In this document: piece by piece, positions 15,472-24,620 of the stretch
Layout of the letters: the number at the start of each line of letters is the position of its first letter
Numbering within the stretch: position 1 is the first letter of the stretch
The notes under the pieces: generated by a model
What the model saw: only the letters and a program-made list of their open reading frames with translations
Told to the model about the DNA's origin: nothing
The model's database searches: none
Assembly (NCBI RefSeq): GCF_020595055.1
Contig: NZ_JAJDOO010000002.1
Span: 62,001 to 126,000 of the forward strand
DNA: 64,000 nucleotides
Direction: 5' to 3'
Source of the DNA: Desulfosporosinus shakirovi
GTDB taxonomy: Bacteria; Bacillota; Desulfitobacteriia; Desulfitobacteriales; Desulfitobacteriaceae
Translations under genes and position numbers: made by a program

Positions 15472-17517
15472 TTGGAAAAAACAAGTACACTAGAGCTTGA
15501 AAAATCGAAAGTGGGTGTGCTTTTATCTAAAATTAACCACTTTCTGAAGAACTTTAAACCATGGAAAAATCCAAAGTTTTGGAGCAGATTAGGCATTATC
15601 CTATTATTGTTTACTATTGTTATCAGCGGGGGAATTACCATTTATATTTCCGCCTTAGATATTAGCAAATTACAGACTCCTCTGGCGAAACCCTCTTATC
15701 TTTACGACCAAAAAGGCAACCGTATTTCCCAACTTTCATCCTCACGGATCGAACCTGTTACTGGACAGCAAATTCCTCTTGTTATGAAAAACGCCATTAT
15801 TGCTGTTGAAGACCGCCGCTACTATGAGCATAAAGGAGTCGATCTTCGTTCTATCTCACGTGCTCTTTATCGAGATGTGATAACGGGTGACTTTTCTGAA
15901 GGGGGAAGCACCATCACCCAGCAATTAGCTAAAAATCTTTTTTTAGCTTCGGATAAAACCTTGGCTCGGAAATTAAAGGAAGCTGCTTATGCCCTAAAAA
16001 TCGAGGCTGTACTTGATAAAGAGGAAATTTTAGAAGCCTATCTTAATCAGATATATTTTGGTGAAGGTCGTTGGGGCCTTCAAAATGCTGCCCAACTATA
16101 TTTTGCTAAAAATGCTGACGAGCTGACTCTAGAAGAATCGGCTTTACTCGCTGGGCTGCTTAAAGCCCCTACTATTTATTCCCCGCTAAATAACAAGCAA
16201 AAGTCTTTGGAAAGAAGAAATCTTGTTCTATCATTGATGAAAGACCAAAATTATATCACATTAACAGAATACGAGAAGGCAATAGTTCAACCTATTGTCT
16301 TAAAAAAGGGATCATTAAGCGACCTTTCCGGACAATATGCTCCCTATGTAGATTATGTCATTGAAGAAGCAATTAATCGCATTGGTTTCACAGAAGAACA
16401 AATCTTAAACGGAGGCCTGCAAATATATACTCAAATGGATCCAGCGGTTCAAAAGGCGGCGGAAAACGTCTATGAAGAAAGCCATTATTTTCCTGAAGGA
16501 AAAGAGGACCAAATTGTCCAAAGCGGAGTGGTTATCTTAGATCATAAGACAGGAGGCATCAGAGGATTAGTAGGATACAGGGGGGAAAGAGTATACCGCG
16601 GGTTGAACCATTCGACCCAACTTGAGCGCCAACCGGGTTCTGCATTGAAGCCTTTATCGGTTTATGCTCCAGCCTTGGAAAAAGGCTATACTCCTAATAC
16701 AATGGTTAGCGACCACCCCTTAAATATTAATGGGTACTCGCCCAAAGATTATGACAACCAGAATCGCGGTTACATAACAATGCAAGAAGCTGTTCGTAAT
16801 TCTTGGAATATCCCCGCAGTTTGGTTACTTAATGAAATAGGGATAGAAAGCGGTGTTGATTTTGCTAAACGTTGTGAAATTCCCCTCGAAAAAGAGGACC
16901 ACACCCTCAGCTTAGCCCTGGGGGGGCTTTCTAAAGGGGTTACACCCCTTCAAATGGCACAAGCTTACGGAGTGTTTGCCAATCTCGGAGATATGCATAA
17001 AGCTCATGCCATTAGTAAGATTACCACGAAAGAAGGTACAGTTTTATTCCAAGTCCAACCAGAGGTGGTTCAAGTGACGACTCCTAGCGTAGCCTACATG
17101 ATGACTCTCATGTTACAAGAGGTTGTCAATAATGGAACTGGAGAAAATGCCTTTCTTGATCGACCAACAGCGGGTAAAACTGGTTCTGTCGAACTTCCCC
17201 ACACTCAAGAATTTTCAGGAATCAGCAAAGGAGTTAAAGACGTTTGGTTTGTTGGTTACACTCCTGAACTCACAGCTGCTGTATGGATGGGTTATGATAA
17301 CACTGATCGTAATCACCACCTGGCTACTTCAGGCGGCTCTGAGCCCGCCGTGGTTTTCCATGAGATCCTGTCTCGAGCCCTAATTGCCACACCGGTCGTC
17401 CCCTTTGAAATTCCGGAGGAATACATTGAACAGAATGAACTTTCCAACAAAGTATACAAGTGGTTTCAAGAAAATTTTCCACTCTTAGAAAGTGACAAAG
17501 ATCAGTTTGGGAATTGA
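15472..17517 (+). CDS. Class A penicillin-binding protein (transglycosylase/transpeptidase)
   Basis: A bifunctional cell-wall synthase of 681 residues. After a cytoplasmic tail and one membrane anchor (about 40-60) comes the GT51 glycosyltransferase domain with catalytic EDRRYYEHKGVD and GGSTITQQLAKN. The transpeptidase follows with the three penicillin-binding motifs: SALK in QPGSALKP, SWN in RNSWNIP and KTGS in TAGKTGSVE. It polymerises and cross-links peptidoglycan outside the membrane. The start is a TTG at 15472 with AAGAAGG about 7 bases upstream. It is shorter than enteric PBP1a and lacks an obvious C-terminal extension, like Bacillus PbpF/PbpG types. Confidence 0.92.
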   Translation: MEKTSTLELEKSKVGVLLSKINHFLKNFKPWKNPKFWSRLGIILLLFTIVISGGITIYISALDISKLQTPLAKPSYLYDQKGNRISQLSSSRIEPVTGQQIPLVMKNAIIAVEDRRYYEHKGVDLRSISRALYRDVITGDFSEGGSTITQQLAKNLFLASDKTLARKLKEAAYALKIEAVLDKEEILEAYLNQIYFGEGRWGLQNAAQLYFAKNADELTLEESALLAGLLKAPTIYSPLNNKQKSLERRNLVLSLMKDQNYITLTEYEKAIVQPIVLKKGSLSDLSGQYAPYVDYVIEEAINRIGFTEEQILNGGLQIYTQMDPAVQKAAENVYEESHYFPEGKEDQIVQSGVVILDHKTGGIRGLVGYRGERVYRGLNHSTQLERQPGSALKPLSVYAPALEKGYTPNTMVSDHPLNINGYSPKDYDNQNRGYITMQEAVRNSWNIPAVWLLNEIGIESGVDFAKRCEIPLEKEDHTLSLALGGLSKGVTPLQMAQAYGVFANLGDMHKAHAISKITTKEGTVLFQVQPEVVQVTTPSVAYMMTLMLQEVVNNGTGENAFLDRPTAGKTGSVELPHTQEFSGISKGVKDVWFVGYTPELTAAVWMGYDNTDRNHHLATSGGSEPAVVFHEILSRALIATPVVPFEIPEEYIEQNELSNKVYKWFQENFPLLESDKDQFGN

Positions 17518-17663
17518 GCTAAAAGTAAGGGGACAGATAAAGACAAAGACAAGAACTGAGGAACATTGTAAAGAAAAAGGTATAACAAATTCTGTGTCGA
17601 ATAATTAAAATTGTGTCAAAAATAAGTAGTTTAGGGTATAGAAGATAGGAGTGTCGAGTTCAA

Positions 17664-18644
17664 ATGAGAAAACGATTTACTAGGTTTGGGATGGTTTTGA
17701 TTGTTCTAAGTTTAGCTTTTATTTTTGGTTGCGGTGCACAAAAAGCCGCGGAGAATCAACCAAGGAAAAGTGAGAGTAAAATAGTCAAGATTGGGGTTTT
17801 ACCCATTGAAGATAACCTGCCGTTCTATGTAGCTGAAAAGGATGGGATATACACTAAAGAAGGGGTTCAAGTAGAACTAGTCAGTTTTGCGAGTGCTATG
17901 GAACGAGATGCGGCAATGCAAGCAGGGCAAATTGATGGACAAGTTGCAGATTTGTTAGCTGTAGCTTTATTAAAGAAAATTGGCACAGATGTAAAAATTG
18001 CTACTATAGGATTGGGAGCAACTCCAAAGGAGGGCCGTTTTGCAATTTTATCCTCACCTAACTCGGGTATTAAAGATTTGGCAGGCTTAAACGGAGCGAC
18101 ATTGGGGATATCCCAGAACTCAATCATCGATTACGTCAGCGATCAAATGCTTCTTGATAAAGGAGTTAAGCTCGATGACGTAAAGAAGATGTCGATTCCT
18201 AAGATGCCAGTGCGTTTAGATATGCTGCTTTCGGACCAAATCAATACAGCTTGCCTTCCTGATCCCTTGGCTTCCCTTGCGCAAGCAAAAGGGGCCCATG
18301 TGCTTGTGGATGATACTTACAAGAATATTTCCCAAACTGTTTTCTTATTCCGCACCAAGAGTATTCAAGAGAATCCTGAGGGAATTAAAGCAGCCGTCCT
18401 AGCTTATGGCTCTGCCGGACAAGCCCTGACGAATAATCCTGATCAATATCGTGAGCTTTTCTTGGAAAAAGCACAAATTCCTCAAGATTTAAAGGATAGC
18501 TATAAAACTCCAACTTTCTCAAAGCTCCAGCTTCCAACAGAGGAAGAAGTCGAGAGTGTTATGAAATGGATGGTTGAAAAAGAGCTCATTCCTCAAGCGT
18601 ATGCCTATCAAGAGCTAGTGGATCCCAGTCTACTGTCGAACTAG
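17664..18644 (+). CDS. ABC transporter substrate-binding lipoprotein (second SsuA-like system)
   Basis: The protein starts with a lipoprotein signal (lipobox IFGC at about residues 20-23). The mature part is THI5/NMT1-like: VKIGVLPIEDNLPFYVAEKDGIYTKEGV, then AMQAGQIDGQVADLLAVALL. It should capture a small anion or heterocycle for the ATPase and permease that follow. It is clearly diverged from the SsuA-like protein at 13.1 kb, so the two systems probably differ in substrate. Ribosome binding is weak (TAGGAGTG about 13 bases from the ATG). The three genes form a probable operon interrupted by a 170-base spacer. Confidence 0.85.
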   Translation: MRKRFTRFGMVLIVLSLAFIFGCGAQKAAENQPRKSESKIVKIGVLPIEDNLPFYVAEKDGIYTKEGVQVELVSFASAMERDAAMQAGQIDGQVADLLAVALLKKIGTDVKIATIGLGATPKEGRFAILSSPNSGIKDLAGLNGATLGISQNSIIDYVSDQMLLDKGVKLDDVKKMSIPKMPVRLDMLLSDQINTACLPDPLASLAQAKGAHVLVDDTYKNISQTVFLFRTKSIQENPEGIKAAVLAYGSAGQALTNNPDQYRELFLEKAQIPQDLKDSYKTPTFSKLQLPTEEEVESVMKWMVEKELIPQAYAYQELVDPSLLSN

Positions 18645-18699
18645 CAGAATCGATCTGCGTCATTTGAAAGTTGGCATTTATAGATCCTGGGGATTAGCC

Positions 18700-18790
18700 C
18701 AGATATGTGAAGCTTCACGTTTCAATCCACGAACCGCGAACTTCGCATTTCGCACTGCGATTCTGGCCTCCGGCCTCTGACCACTGATTT
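18700..18790. repeat. GC-shifted, internally repetitive intergenic segment
   Basis: Between the binding-protein gene and the ATPase gene lies a stretch built from short near-repeats: CGAACCGCGAACTTCGCATTTCGC-like units, followed by TGGCCTCCGGCCTCTGACC. Its composition is unlike the adenine-rich spacers elsewhere. I see no open frame in it. It resembles the low-complexity dispersed repeats found between genes in some Peptococcaceae, but only one copy is in this window. Confidence 0.35.
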
Positions 18791-18813
18791 CTGTATAAAG
18801 GAGCGAACAACCT

Positions 18814-19581
18814 GTGATTGAAGTTTCTCATTGTGATCTCTCATATAACCAAGCAAAGTCACAGGTAAAGGTCTACGACAATTTTAATTTAAAGATAGAA
18901 CAAGGAGAGAGCCTGGTTCTCATAGGTCCTTCAGGCTGTGGGAAAAGTACCCTTCTTTACCTTCTGTCTGGGTTGATGCCTCCCACAGGAGGCGAGATCC
19001 AGATTTGGGGTGAGCCAGTGAAGGGTACCCGTCAGAAAACAGCTTTTATTCTACAAGAATATGGGTTATTTCCATGGCTGAATGTAGAACAAAATGTTAG
19101 TTTAGGTTTACGGGTTAGGCATATGACTAAGGGCAAATACCAGTTGCTCGTTGAGGACATGATTCAGAAAATGGGATTAGGAGAGGTGAAACACAACTTT
19201 CCCAGTCAGTTGAGTGGGGGTCAAAGACAGAGAGTAGCATTAGCTCGGGCTTTAACATTACAACCTGATTTGCTGTTAATGGATGAACCTTTGTCGGCCT
19301 TAGATGCCTTGACCCGTGAAAGACTTCAGACACTGCTGTTAGAAATTTGGCAGGAACAGAAATTAACGACTGTTCTAGTAACCCACAGTATTGAGGAAGC
19401 AGTTTTTCTGGGCAGCCGTATCTTAGTACTGCTGGACGGCAGACCCACTCAGGTAGTGGGGGAAATTCTCAACCCTCTAGTTGGGCAAAGAGGATATCGC
19501 CAGACTGAGGAATTCTTTCAGAAAACCAGCTATGTTCGTTCCCTTCTAGAAAGGGGTGGACTCGATGAATCTGCGAAGTAG
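18814..19581 (+). CDS. ABC transporter ATP-binding protein (second SsuB-like system)
   Basis: An ABC ATPase with Walker A GPSGCGKST, Q-loop ILQEYGLFPW, signature LSGGQRQRVAL, Walker B LLLMDEPLSALD and H-loop VTHSIEEA. The GTG start at 18814 has AAAGGAG 10 bases upstream. It couples ATP hydrolysis to import by the permease whose gene overlaps its 3' end by 17 bases. Confidence 0.9.
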   Translation: MIEVSHCDLSYNQAKSQVKVYDNFNLKIEQGESLVLIGPSGCGKSTLLYLLSGLMPPTGGEIQIWGEPVKGTRQKTAFILQEYGLFPWLNVEQNVSLGLRVRHMTKGKYQLLVEDMIQKMGLGEVKHNFPSQLSGGQRQRVALARALTLQPDLLLMDEPLSALDALTRERLQTLLLEIWQEQKLTTVLVTHSIEEAVFLGSRILVLLDGRPTQVVGEILNPLVGQRGYRQTEEFFQKTSYVRSLLERGGLDESAK

Positions 19582-20335
19582 AATATTTAGAGGAAAGTTC
19601 TGGGGATACTTAGGAGCAGCATTATTCTTAGTTGTACTCTGGCAGTATGCAGCATGGAGCCTTAAAAATCCCCTTTTGCCAACACCGAAAGCGGCAATCC
19701 TCGCCACTGCTCGATTATTTGAAGCAGATCTTGGAAGACATTTTTGGGTCAGTACTTATCGGGTTGTCCTGTCCACCCTGACCGCGTTACTAGTGGGGCT
19801 TCCTCTAGGATTGATTATGGGCTTTGAACGAAGTATAGACCGATTTTTGGCCCCTTTAGTTTATATTACTTATCCTATCCCCAAGATAGTATTTCTGCCT
19901 TTAATACTCTTGTTTCTAGGCTTAGGAGACGCTTCAAAGATTTTCCTCATTACCTTTATCGTCTTTTTTCAAATATTAGTCACAACGCGGGATGCTGTTC
20001 GCAGGGTACAGTCCGAAACAATTTCCTCGCTGCGTTCTTTAGGCGGAAACAGGGCCCAAGTTTATCGCTACGTACTTTTGCCAGCCAGTTTACCGGATGT
20101 CCTGACGTCTCTTCGCTTAAGTATGGGCACAGCTATTGCTGTTTTGTTCTTTGCCGAGTCCTTCGCTACTACTGAAGGGTTAGGATATTTTATTATGGAT
20201 TCTTGGAGCCGCGCAGCACCGGATGAGATGTTTGCTGGAATTATAATGATGGCCTTACTTGGGGTTGGACTATTTATTGTCGTAGACTTCTTCGACAATA
20301 TCCTGTGTCGCTGGCAACATTTAAAAGGTAACTAG
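19565..20335 (+). CDS. ABC transporter permease (second SsuC-like system)
   Basis: An inner-membrane permease of about 256 residues with the coupling motif SSLRSLGGNRAQVYRYVLLPASLPDVL (EAA loop), which contacts the ATPase. The start is taken as ATG 19565, 8 bases after a GAAAGGGG site; the in-frame GTG at 19556 overlaps that site. It completes a binding protein-ATPase-permease set of the sulfonate/nitrate/taurine group; the gene order differs from the system at 11-14 kb, where the binding protein is last. Confidence 0.88.
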   Translation: MNLRSRIFRGKFWGYLGAALFLVVLWQYAAWSLKNPLLPTPKAAILATARLFEADLGRHFWVSTYRVVLSTLTALLVGLPLGLIMGFERSIDRFLAPLVYITYPIPKIVFLPLILLFLGLGDASKIFLITFIVFFQILVTTRDAVRRVQSETISSLRSLGGNRAQVYRYVLLPASLPDVLTSLRLSMGTAIAVLFFAESFATTEGLGYFIMDSWSRAAPDEMFAGIIMMALLGVGLFIVVDFFDNILCRWQHLKGN

Positions 20336-20472
20336 GCTTTGACCAAGAACCTTGAAACATTAAACACCAAATTTATAATTATTATCCAGGATATTTCTCG
20401 GATATAAACGTAACTATAACAGTGATGGCAACTGGAGTGAGAGTAACATCCAGCATATAAGGAGTGAAAATA

Positions 20473-20859
20473 ATGGCAGAGTTCAAAGAAATTATTAGTA
20501 TCCAAGAATTCGAAGGTATTATGGAGGAGTCTCATCAACGAAAAATCATAATCTTTAAACATAGTACAACCTGTCCAATCAGTGCACGAGCATGGCGGGA
20601 AGTGCAGGATTTTATTCAGGAAGGTTCGGATGAAGTCCTGGTGGTTATGATCAAAGTGATTGAGTCTCGACCGGTTTCTAATTTAGCGACTGAGAATTTA
20701 GGGATTAAGCACCAATCCCCTCAAGCTTTACTTATAAATAAGGGGCAGGTTTTATGGCATGCTTCACATCAGGCTGTGACCCAAACCAATATTAAGAAGG
20801 CATTAGAAGGAGATATATCCCCCCTATATTTGAACAATTCAAGCGTTACTTTTAAATAA
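20473..20859 (+). CDS. ytxJ: YtxJ-type bacilliredoxin (BrxC family)
   Basis: The 128-residue thioredoxin-fold protein has the YtxJ signature FKHSTTCPISARAW, with a single active-site cysteine (C-P-I-S). In bacilli such proteins remove bacillithiol from S-bacillithiolated proteins. Whether this organism makes bacillithiol cannot be judged here, so another low-molecular-weight thiol could be the partner. ATG 20473 is preferred, with AAGGAG 8 bases upstream; GTG 20464 overlaps that site. A degraded copy of the gene's 3' end follows directly. Confidence 0.82.
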   Translation: MAEFKEIISIQEFEGIMEESHQRKIIIFKHSTTCPISARAWREVQDFIQEGSDEVLVVMIKVIESRPVSNLATENLGIKHQSPQALLINKGQVLWHASHQAVTQTNIKKALEGDISPLYLNNSSVTFK

Positions 20860-20955
20860 GGGACAGATTTTTGCATGCTTCACATCAGGTTATGACCCGA
20901 ATTAATAGCTTTTAAAGGCGAAATATCACTCTTTGATCTAAACAATTAAGTTTGA
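20860..20955 (+). repeat. Degenerate tandem duplicate of the ytxJ 3' end
   Basis: The bases after the ytxJ stop repeat, with substitutions and small gaps, the last hundred bases of the gene (about 20742-20843). The best-conserved part is GCATGCTTCACATCAGG, present in both copies, followed by related GACCC, AATTAATA/CCAATATTA and AACAATT blocks. Translation of the copy gives HASHQVMTRIN against HASHQAVTQTN in the gene. It is a non-functional partial duplication. Confidence 0.7.
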
Positions 20956-21107
20956 GAATCTAAATTGAGTGTTTAGATCAAAATCTATGGAGCTTTTCCT
21001 TTAGGGCGAGCTCCTTTATTGATTGTTTGTTCACCAAGATTTGTTCAAGTATTCAATTGTATGATATCCTTTTAAAGAAACTTTTTTGTTCAATCTCGGA
21101 AGGGTGG

Positions 21108-21959
21108 ATGACGTTGAAGCACACCGAATTTGAATTCAGGACAAATGATGGAGCAGAACTTTTCGCACGAGAATGGCAACCAGAAGATATTCGGCTTCGG
21201 GGCGTTATTATTCTTTTGCATGGATTAGGTGAATACAGTGGTCGATATGCTAATATGGCTCTTAAATTCACTCAGGCAGGGTATATTTTATCAACCTATG
21301 ACCAACGCGGTCACGGCAATTCACCGGGTAGGCGAGGGCATACACCCTCCTATGAGATTTTATTGGATGATATCGATTGCTTTAGACGTGAATCTTTAAA
21401 GCGATTTCCAGACTTGCCTGCCTTCCTGTACGGTCATAGCATGGGTGGCAACTTAGTGCTCAATTATGTTATACGTCGACGACCGAAGTTTTCTGGAGTG
21501 ATTGTTACAGGCCCATGGCTTAAGTTAACGGTTCAATTGCCTGCATTGATTAGAGCGTTCTTAAGATTTCTTAGTAAGCTTTGGCCTACATTTTCACTTT
21601 CCAACGGGCTGGAATTAAATGCGCTTTCCCATGATCCTAGTGTGCTCAAGGCCTATGAACTTGATCCACTGGTTCATAAGAAAATTTCTGTTCGTCTATT
21701 TACGGCTATGGACCAAGCTGGGCGCTGGGCGATGAAAAATGCTGTTCAGTTCAATTTACCCTTACTGCTGATGCACGGTGGAGGGGACCGAATCACATCT
21801 CCTGAAGCCTCAATGGGATTTGCTGCCTGTGTTCAGAAAGATTGTACTCTAAAAATATGGCAAGACTTATATCATGAGCTTCATAATGAAATCGAGAAGG
21901 AAGAGATAATTGCCTTCATTATCAACTGGTTAGAACTTCAAGGCTCTAGTGGAGACTAA
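21108..21959 (+). CDS. Alpha/beta hydrolase, monoacylglycerol-lipase/lysophospholipase type
   Basis: The protein has a complete serine-hydrolase triad in the expected order: nucleophile elbow GHSMGG (Ser about 115), acid in HGGGDRITSP, and His in YHELHNE. The oxyanion region is LLHGLGEYSGRY. This pattern is that of hydrolase_4/monoglyceride lipases, which cleave a fatty-acyl ester of a mono- or lysolipid. No signal peptide is seen, so a cytoplasmic location is likely. The start is ATG 21108 behind GGAAGGG; the frame is open upstream but without a ribosome binding site. Confidence 0.85.
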   Translation: MTLKHTEFEFRTNDGAELFAREWQPEDIRLRGVIILLHGLGEYSGRYANMALKFTQAGYILSTYDQRGHGNSPGRRGHTPSYEILLDDIDCFRRESLKRFPDLPAFLYGHSMGGNLVLNYVIRRRPKFSGVIVTGPWLKLTVQLPALIRAFLRFLSKLWPTFSLSNGLELNALSHDPSVLKAYELDPLVHKKISVRLFTAMDQAGRWAMKNAVQFNLPLLLMHGGGDRITSPEASMGFAACVQKDCTLKIWQDLYHELHNEIEKEEIIAFIINWLELQGSSGD

Positions 21960-22061
21960 TCGCTCCTTCCAAGCGTAACTAATCCTTCAGTGCGAACTCG
22001 TAAGGACTGCGCTTTTGGCAATTATCACGGGTTCGCTATAAATAATCTATTGAGGTGTTAT

Positions 22062-24017
22062 ATGGAGGCGACCAGGCAGCTATATTGGAATATCGACGGA
22101 AAGTCTTCAATGTATATTTTTGCACTGATAGCCTTTGTTATATTTATCGTAGGAATCATCAAAAAAGTTAGGAATTGGCAACAAGGACGACCTATTAGGT
22201 ATGATAATCTACTTGTAAGATTTAAGACATTCTTTTCTGCTGTCTTTAAACATGACGAAGATGTTTTTAGGGCGCCTTATCGCCGTTTTATGCATTTAGG
22301 GATTTTTTATGGGTTTATAATGTTAACCTTCGGAACGTTAGTTATTGCCATTCAAGATCAGTTTGAAATTCCATTGTTCTATGGGAAGAAATATTTAGTA
22401 CTTAGCCTTTTGCTGGATTTATTTGGGCTAATGGCCATGATTGGCATAGTAATGGCTGCCTATAAACGATATATACATATACAAGACTCTGAAAATGACA
22501 CTTATGATGATGCTGTAGTCTTAATTCTTGTGTTTTCAATTCTTTTTTCAGGTTTTGTTTTAGAGAGTTTAAGAATTTACTCGACGGACGATCCCTGGGC
22601 ATGGTGGTCACCAGTTGGGCTTCTTTTCTCTGAAATTACTCAAATAATTGGTTTATCAGCTCATTCAGCTTCAGTTGTTCATGCCTCTCTATGGTATTTT
22701 CATATGTTGCTAACCTTTGGGCTGATCGCCTATATCCCTTATTCGAAATTATTCCATATGTTATCGTCTCCCTTGAACATCTTTTTAAGATCTTATTCGC
22801 AGATTGGGGCATTAACCCCAGTCGATTTTCCCCTTACTGAGTTTAATAGTATTGGCGCTGGTCATCTTAAAGAGTTTAGTAAGAAACAACTTCTTGAATT
22901 AGATGCTTGTATTTCTTGTCTAAGATGTCAGAAGGGCTGTCCCGCAAATATGAGTGGAGCACCCTTAACGCCTAGAGAAGTGATACAAGATTTAAAGAAG
23001 CATGCCGGCAAAAAAAATAAGGACCCTATCATAGATAAGGTGATTTCCAGAGAGACACTTTGGTCTTGTACGACGTGTGGTCTTTGCGAAATCAAATGTC
23101 CAATCTATATAGAGCACGTCAAAAGAATTGTTGATATGCGAAGAAGTCTGGCTGCTTATGACCAAGGCTTACCCCCAGAGGTTCAGCAGGTATTTAATAA
23201 TATCTCTGAATCAGGCAATCCTTGGGGCAAACCCAAAGAAAGCATGGTAGTTTATTCTTCTGAAAACTCACCGGTTCCAGTACTAAGTGAGGAAAAAGAG
23301 ACAGATATCCTATATTGGGTAGGCTGTTTTGGCTCGTATGGATCACGTAATCAAAAGGTTTCTCAAGCAATGTTCAATATATTAGAAAAGGCTGGAGTTA
23401 ACTATGCAATTTTAGGAGAAGAAGAAAACTGTTGCGGAGATTCCGTTAGGCGTCTCGGTAACGAAAAGCTATTTCAAAACTTAGCCTTTAAAAATGTTGA
23501 AACCTTAAACCGTTACAAATTCAAGACGATTTTAACTCATTGTCCCCATTGCTTCAACACCCTGAAAAATGATTATCCTCAGTTTGGGGGGCATTATCAA
23601 GTAATGCACCATTCAGAGTACCTATTAGAGCTGATTAAGTCAGAGAAAATTACCCTAAAGGGGTCTGTTAATAGCAAAGTTACGTTACATGACCCTTGTT
23701 ATTTGGGAAGATATAATTCTATTTACGATGCCCCAAGAGAGGTGCTGAACTCGGTTCCAGGCTTAGAAATGATCGAGATGAGAAATAATCGAACCTATGC
23801 TTTTTGCTGTGGAGCCGGCGGTGGACGAGTATGGTTGGGAGATTACGGGAAGAAATCGGTTCATGGCATCTTGGTCAGGAAAGCCATGAAAACTGAAGCT
23901 GATATTTTAGCCAGTGCATGTTCATTATGTTTAGCCACATTGAGTGGAGCGATTAGCGGCCATAATGGAGATATGCAAAGCATGGACATTGCGGAAATTG
24001 TTAATTCTGCGCTGTAG
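22062..24017 (+). CDS. Membrane heterodisulfide-reductase-like Fe-S protein (HdrD/HmeD-like, fused cytochrome-b-like domain)
   Basis: The N-terminal third has about five membrane helices with several His residues, like the NarI-type b-haem domain of DsrM/HdrE. The middle has two 4Fe-4S motifs, CISCLRCQKGCP and CTTCGLCEIKCP. The C-terminal half has two complete CCG domains (ENCCGD with HCPHC; DPCYLG, FCCGAGG and ACSLC), which bind the noncubane cluster of heterodisulfide reductases. It should carry electrons between the quinone pool and a soluble thiol/disulfide or flavoprotein partner. I start at ATG 22062 (MEATRQLYWN), which resembles family N-termini. It is a single gene here, with no partner subunit adjacent. 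Confidence 0.85.
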   Translation: MEATRQLYWNIDGKSSMYIFALIAFVIFIVGIIKKVRNWQQGRPIRYDNLLVRFKTFFSAVFKHDEDVFRAPYRRFMHLGIFYGFIMLTFGTLVIAIQDQFEIPLFYGKKYLVLSLLLDLFGLMAMIGIVMAAYKRYIHIQDSENDTYDDAVVLILVFSILFSGFVLESLRIYSTDDPWAWWSPVGLLFSEITQIIGLSAHSASVVHASLWYFHMLLTFGLIAYIPYSKLFHMLSSPLNIFLRSYSQIGALTPVDFPLTEFNSIGAGHLKEFSKKQLLELDACISCLRCQKGCPANMSGAPLTPREVIQDLKKHAGKKNKDPIIDKVISRETLWSCTTCGLCEIKCPIYIEHVKRIVDMRRSLAAYDQGLPPEVQQVFNNISESGNPWGKPKESMVVYSSENSPVPVLSEEKETDILYWVGCFGSYGSRNQKVSQAMFNILEKAGVNYAILGEEENCCGDSVRRLGNEKLFQNLAFKNVETLNRYKFKTILTHCPHCFNTLKNDYPQFGGHYQVMHHSEYLLELIKSEKITLKGSVNSKVTLHDPCYLGRYNSIYDAPREVLNSVPGLEMIEMRNNRTYAFCCGAGGGRVWLGDYGKKSVHGILVRKAMKTEADILASACSLCLATLSGAISGHNGDMQSMDIAEIVNSAL

Positions 24018-24060
24018 CTTTTCTGGTGTCAAAAGATGCATAAGTAAAATTGTTAAATGA

Positions 24061-24246
24061 TCAAATATCACTGGGGATCACGAACCAGGCGACAAGATAG
24101 GCTAAAAATCCTGTGCCGCCTACAAACATAAGAATAATAGCTGCAATCCGGACAAGACTGGGGTCAAGTTCCAAGTACTCAGCCAATCCTCCGCAGACTC
24201 CTCCTAGTTGCTTATCAAGGCTGGATCGATACAAGCGCTTTGACAT
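24061..24246 (-). CDS. PspC-domain small membrane protein
   Basis: A 61-residue protein, nearly all PspC domain: LYRSSLDKQLGGVCGGLAEYLELDP followed by one hydrophobic helix ending WFVIPSD. PspC proteins sit in the cytoplasmic membrane and take part in envelope stress signalling; the short single-domain form has no assigned partner here. The ATG at 24246 is chosen because AAAGGAGGA lies 9 bases upstream on the minus strand; a frame open to 24312 has no such site. It converges with the Fe-S protein gene. Confidence 0.85.
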   Translation of the reverse strand: MSKRLYRSSLDKQLGGVCGGLAEYLELDPSLVRIAAIILMFVGGTGFLAYLVAWFVIPSDI

Positions 24247-24401
24247 AATTTTTCCTCCTTTGCAATCGTTTTCTGCCTGTTTTTTATCCTTGTTGGCTGA
24301 CTGTTTCACCATTACACTCTTAATACGTAAGAGGGGAATTAAATGTTACACACTTACAAAAATATCTATGTTTAAGGAGTTGTGATTTTTGGAGGATTAG
24401 C

Positions 24402-24563
24402 GTGGTTGCAGTTTCTATATACTGCAGTAATGCTACTACTATACTGTTTGGACTATACTTTAAGGTATTGCAAAATCTTAGTGTCTTCCGAGCGGAGATA
24501 ATAGGCATGCTTAAACCGGTGGTTGGCGCAAGTCGTAAAGTAGAGAATGTCTCGATATTATAA
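24402..24563 (+). pseudogene. Possible C-terminal remnant of a transporter-like gene
   Basis: A 53-codon frame starts at GTG 24402 with a strong GGAGG site 7 bases upstream and ends just before a terminator hairpin. The product has a hydrophobic start, then LQNLSVFRAEIIGMLKPVVG, which resembles the last helices of EamA/DMT transporters, and then loses that resemblance. It could be a decayed fragment or a real small protein. The rest of the 24247-24837 gap shows no further gene; it must hold the glycogen-operon promoter. Confidence 0.3.
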
Positions 24564-24584
24564 AGTTACGTATAAATATTTAGC

Positions 24585-24620
24585 AGAGAGTTCTTACCAA
24601 CTGAGGTAGGAACTCTCTTT
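24585..24620 (+). terminator. Intrinsic terminator
   Basis: AGAGAGTTCTTACC pairs with GGTAGGAACTCTCT over 14 positions (one mismatch), loop AACTGA, then TTT. It isolates the small frame at 24402 from the glycogen cluster. Confidence 0.75.
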
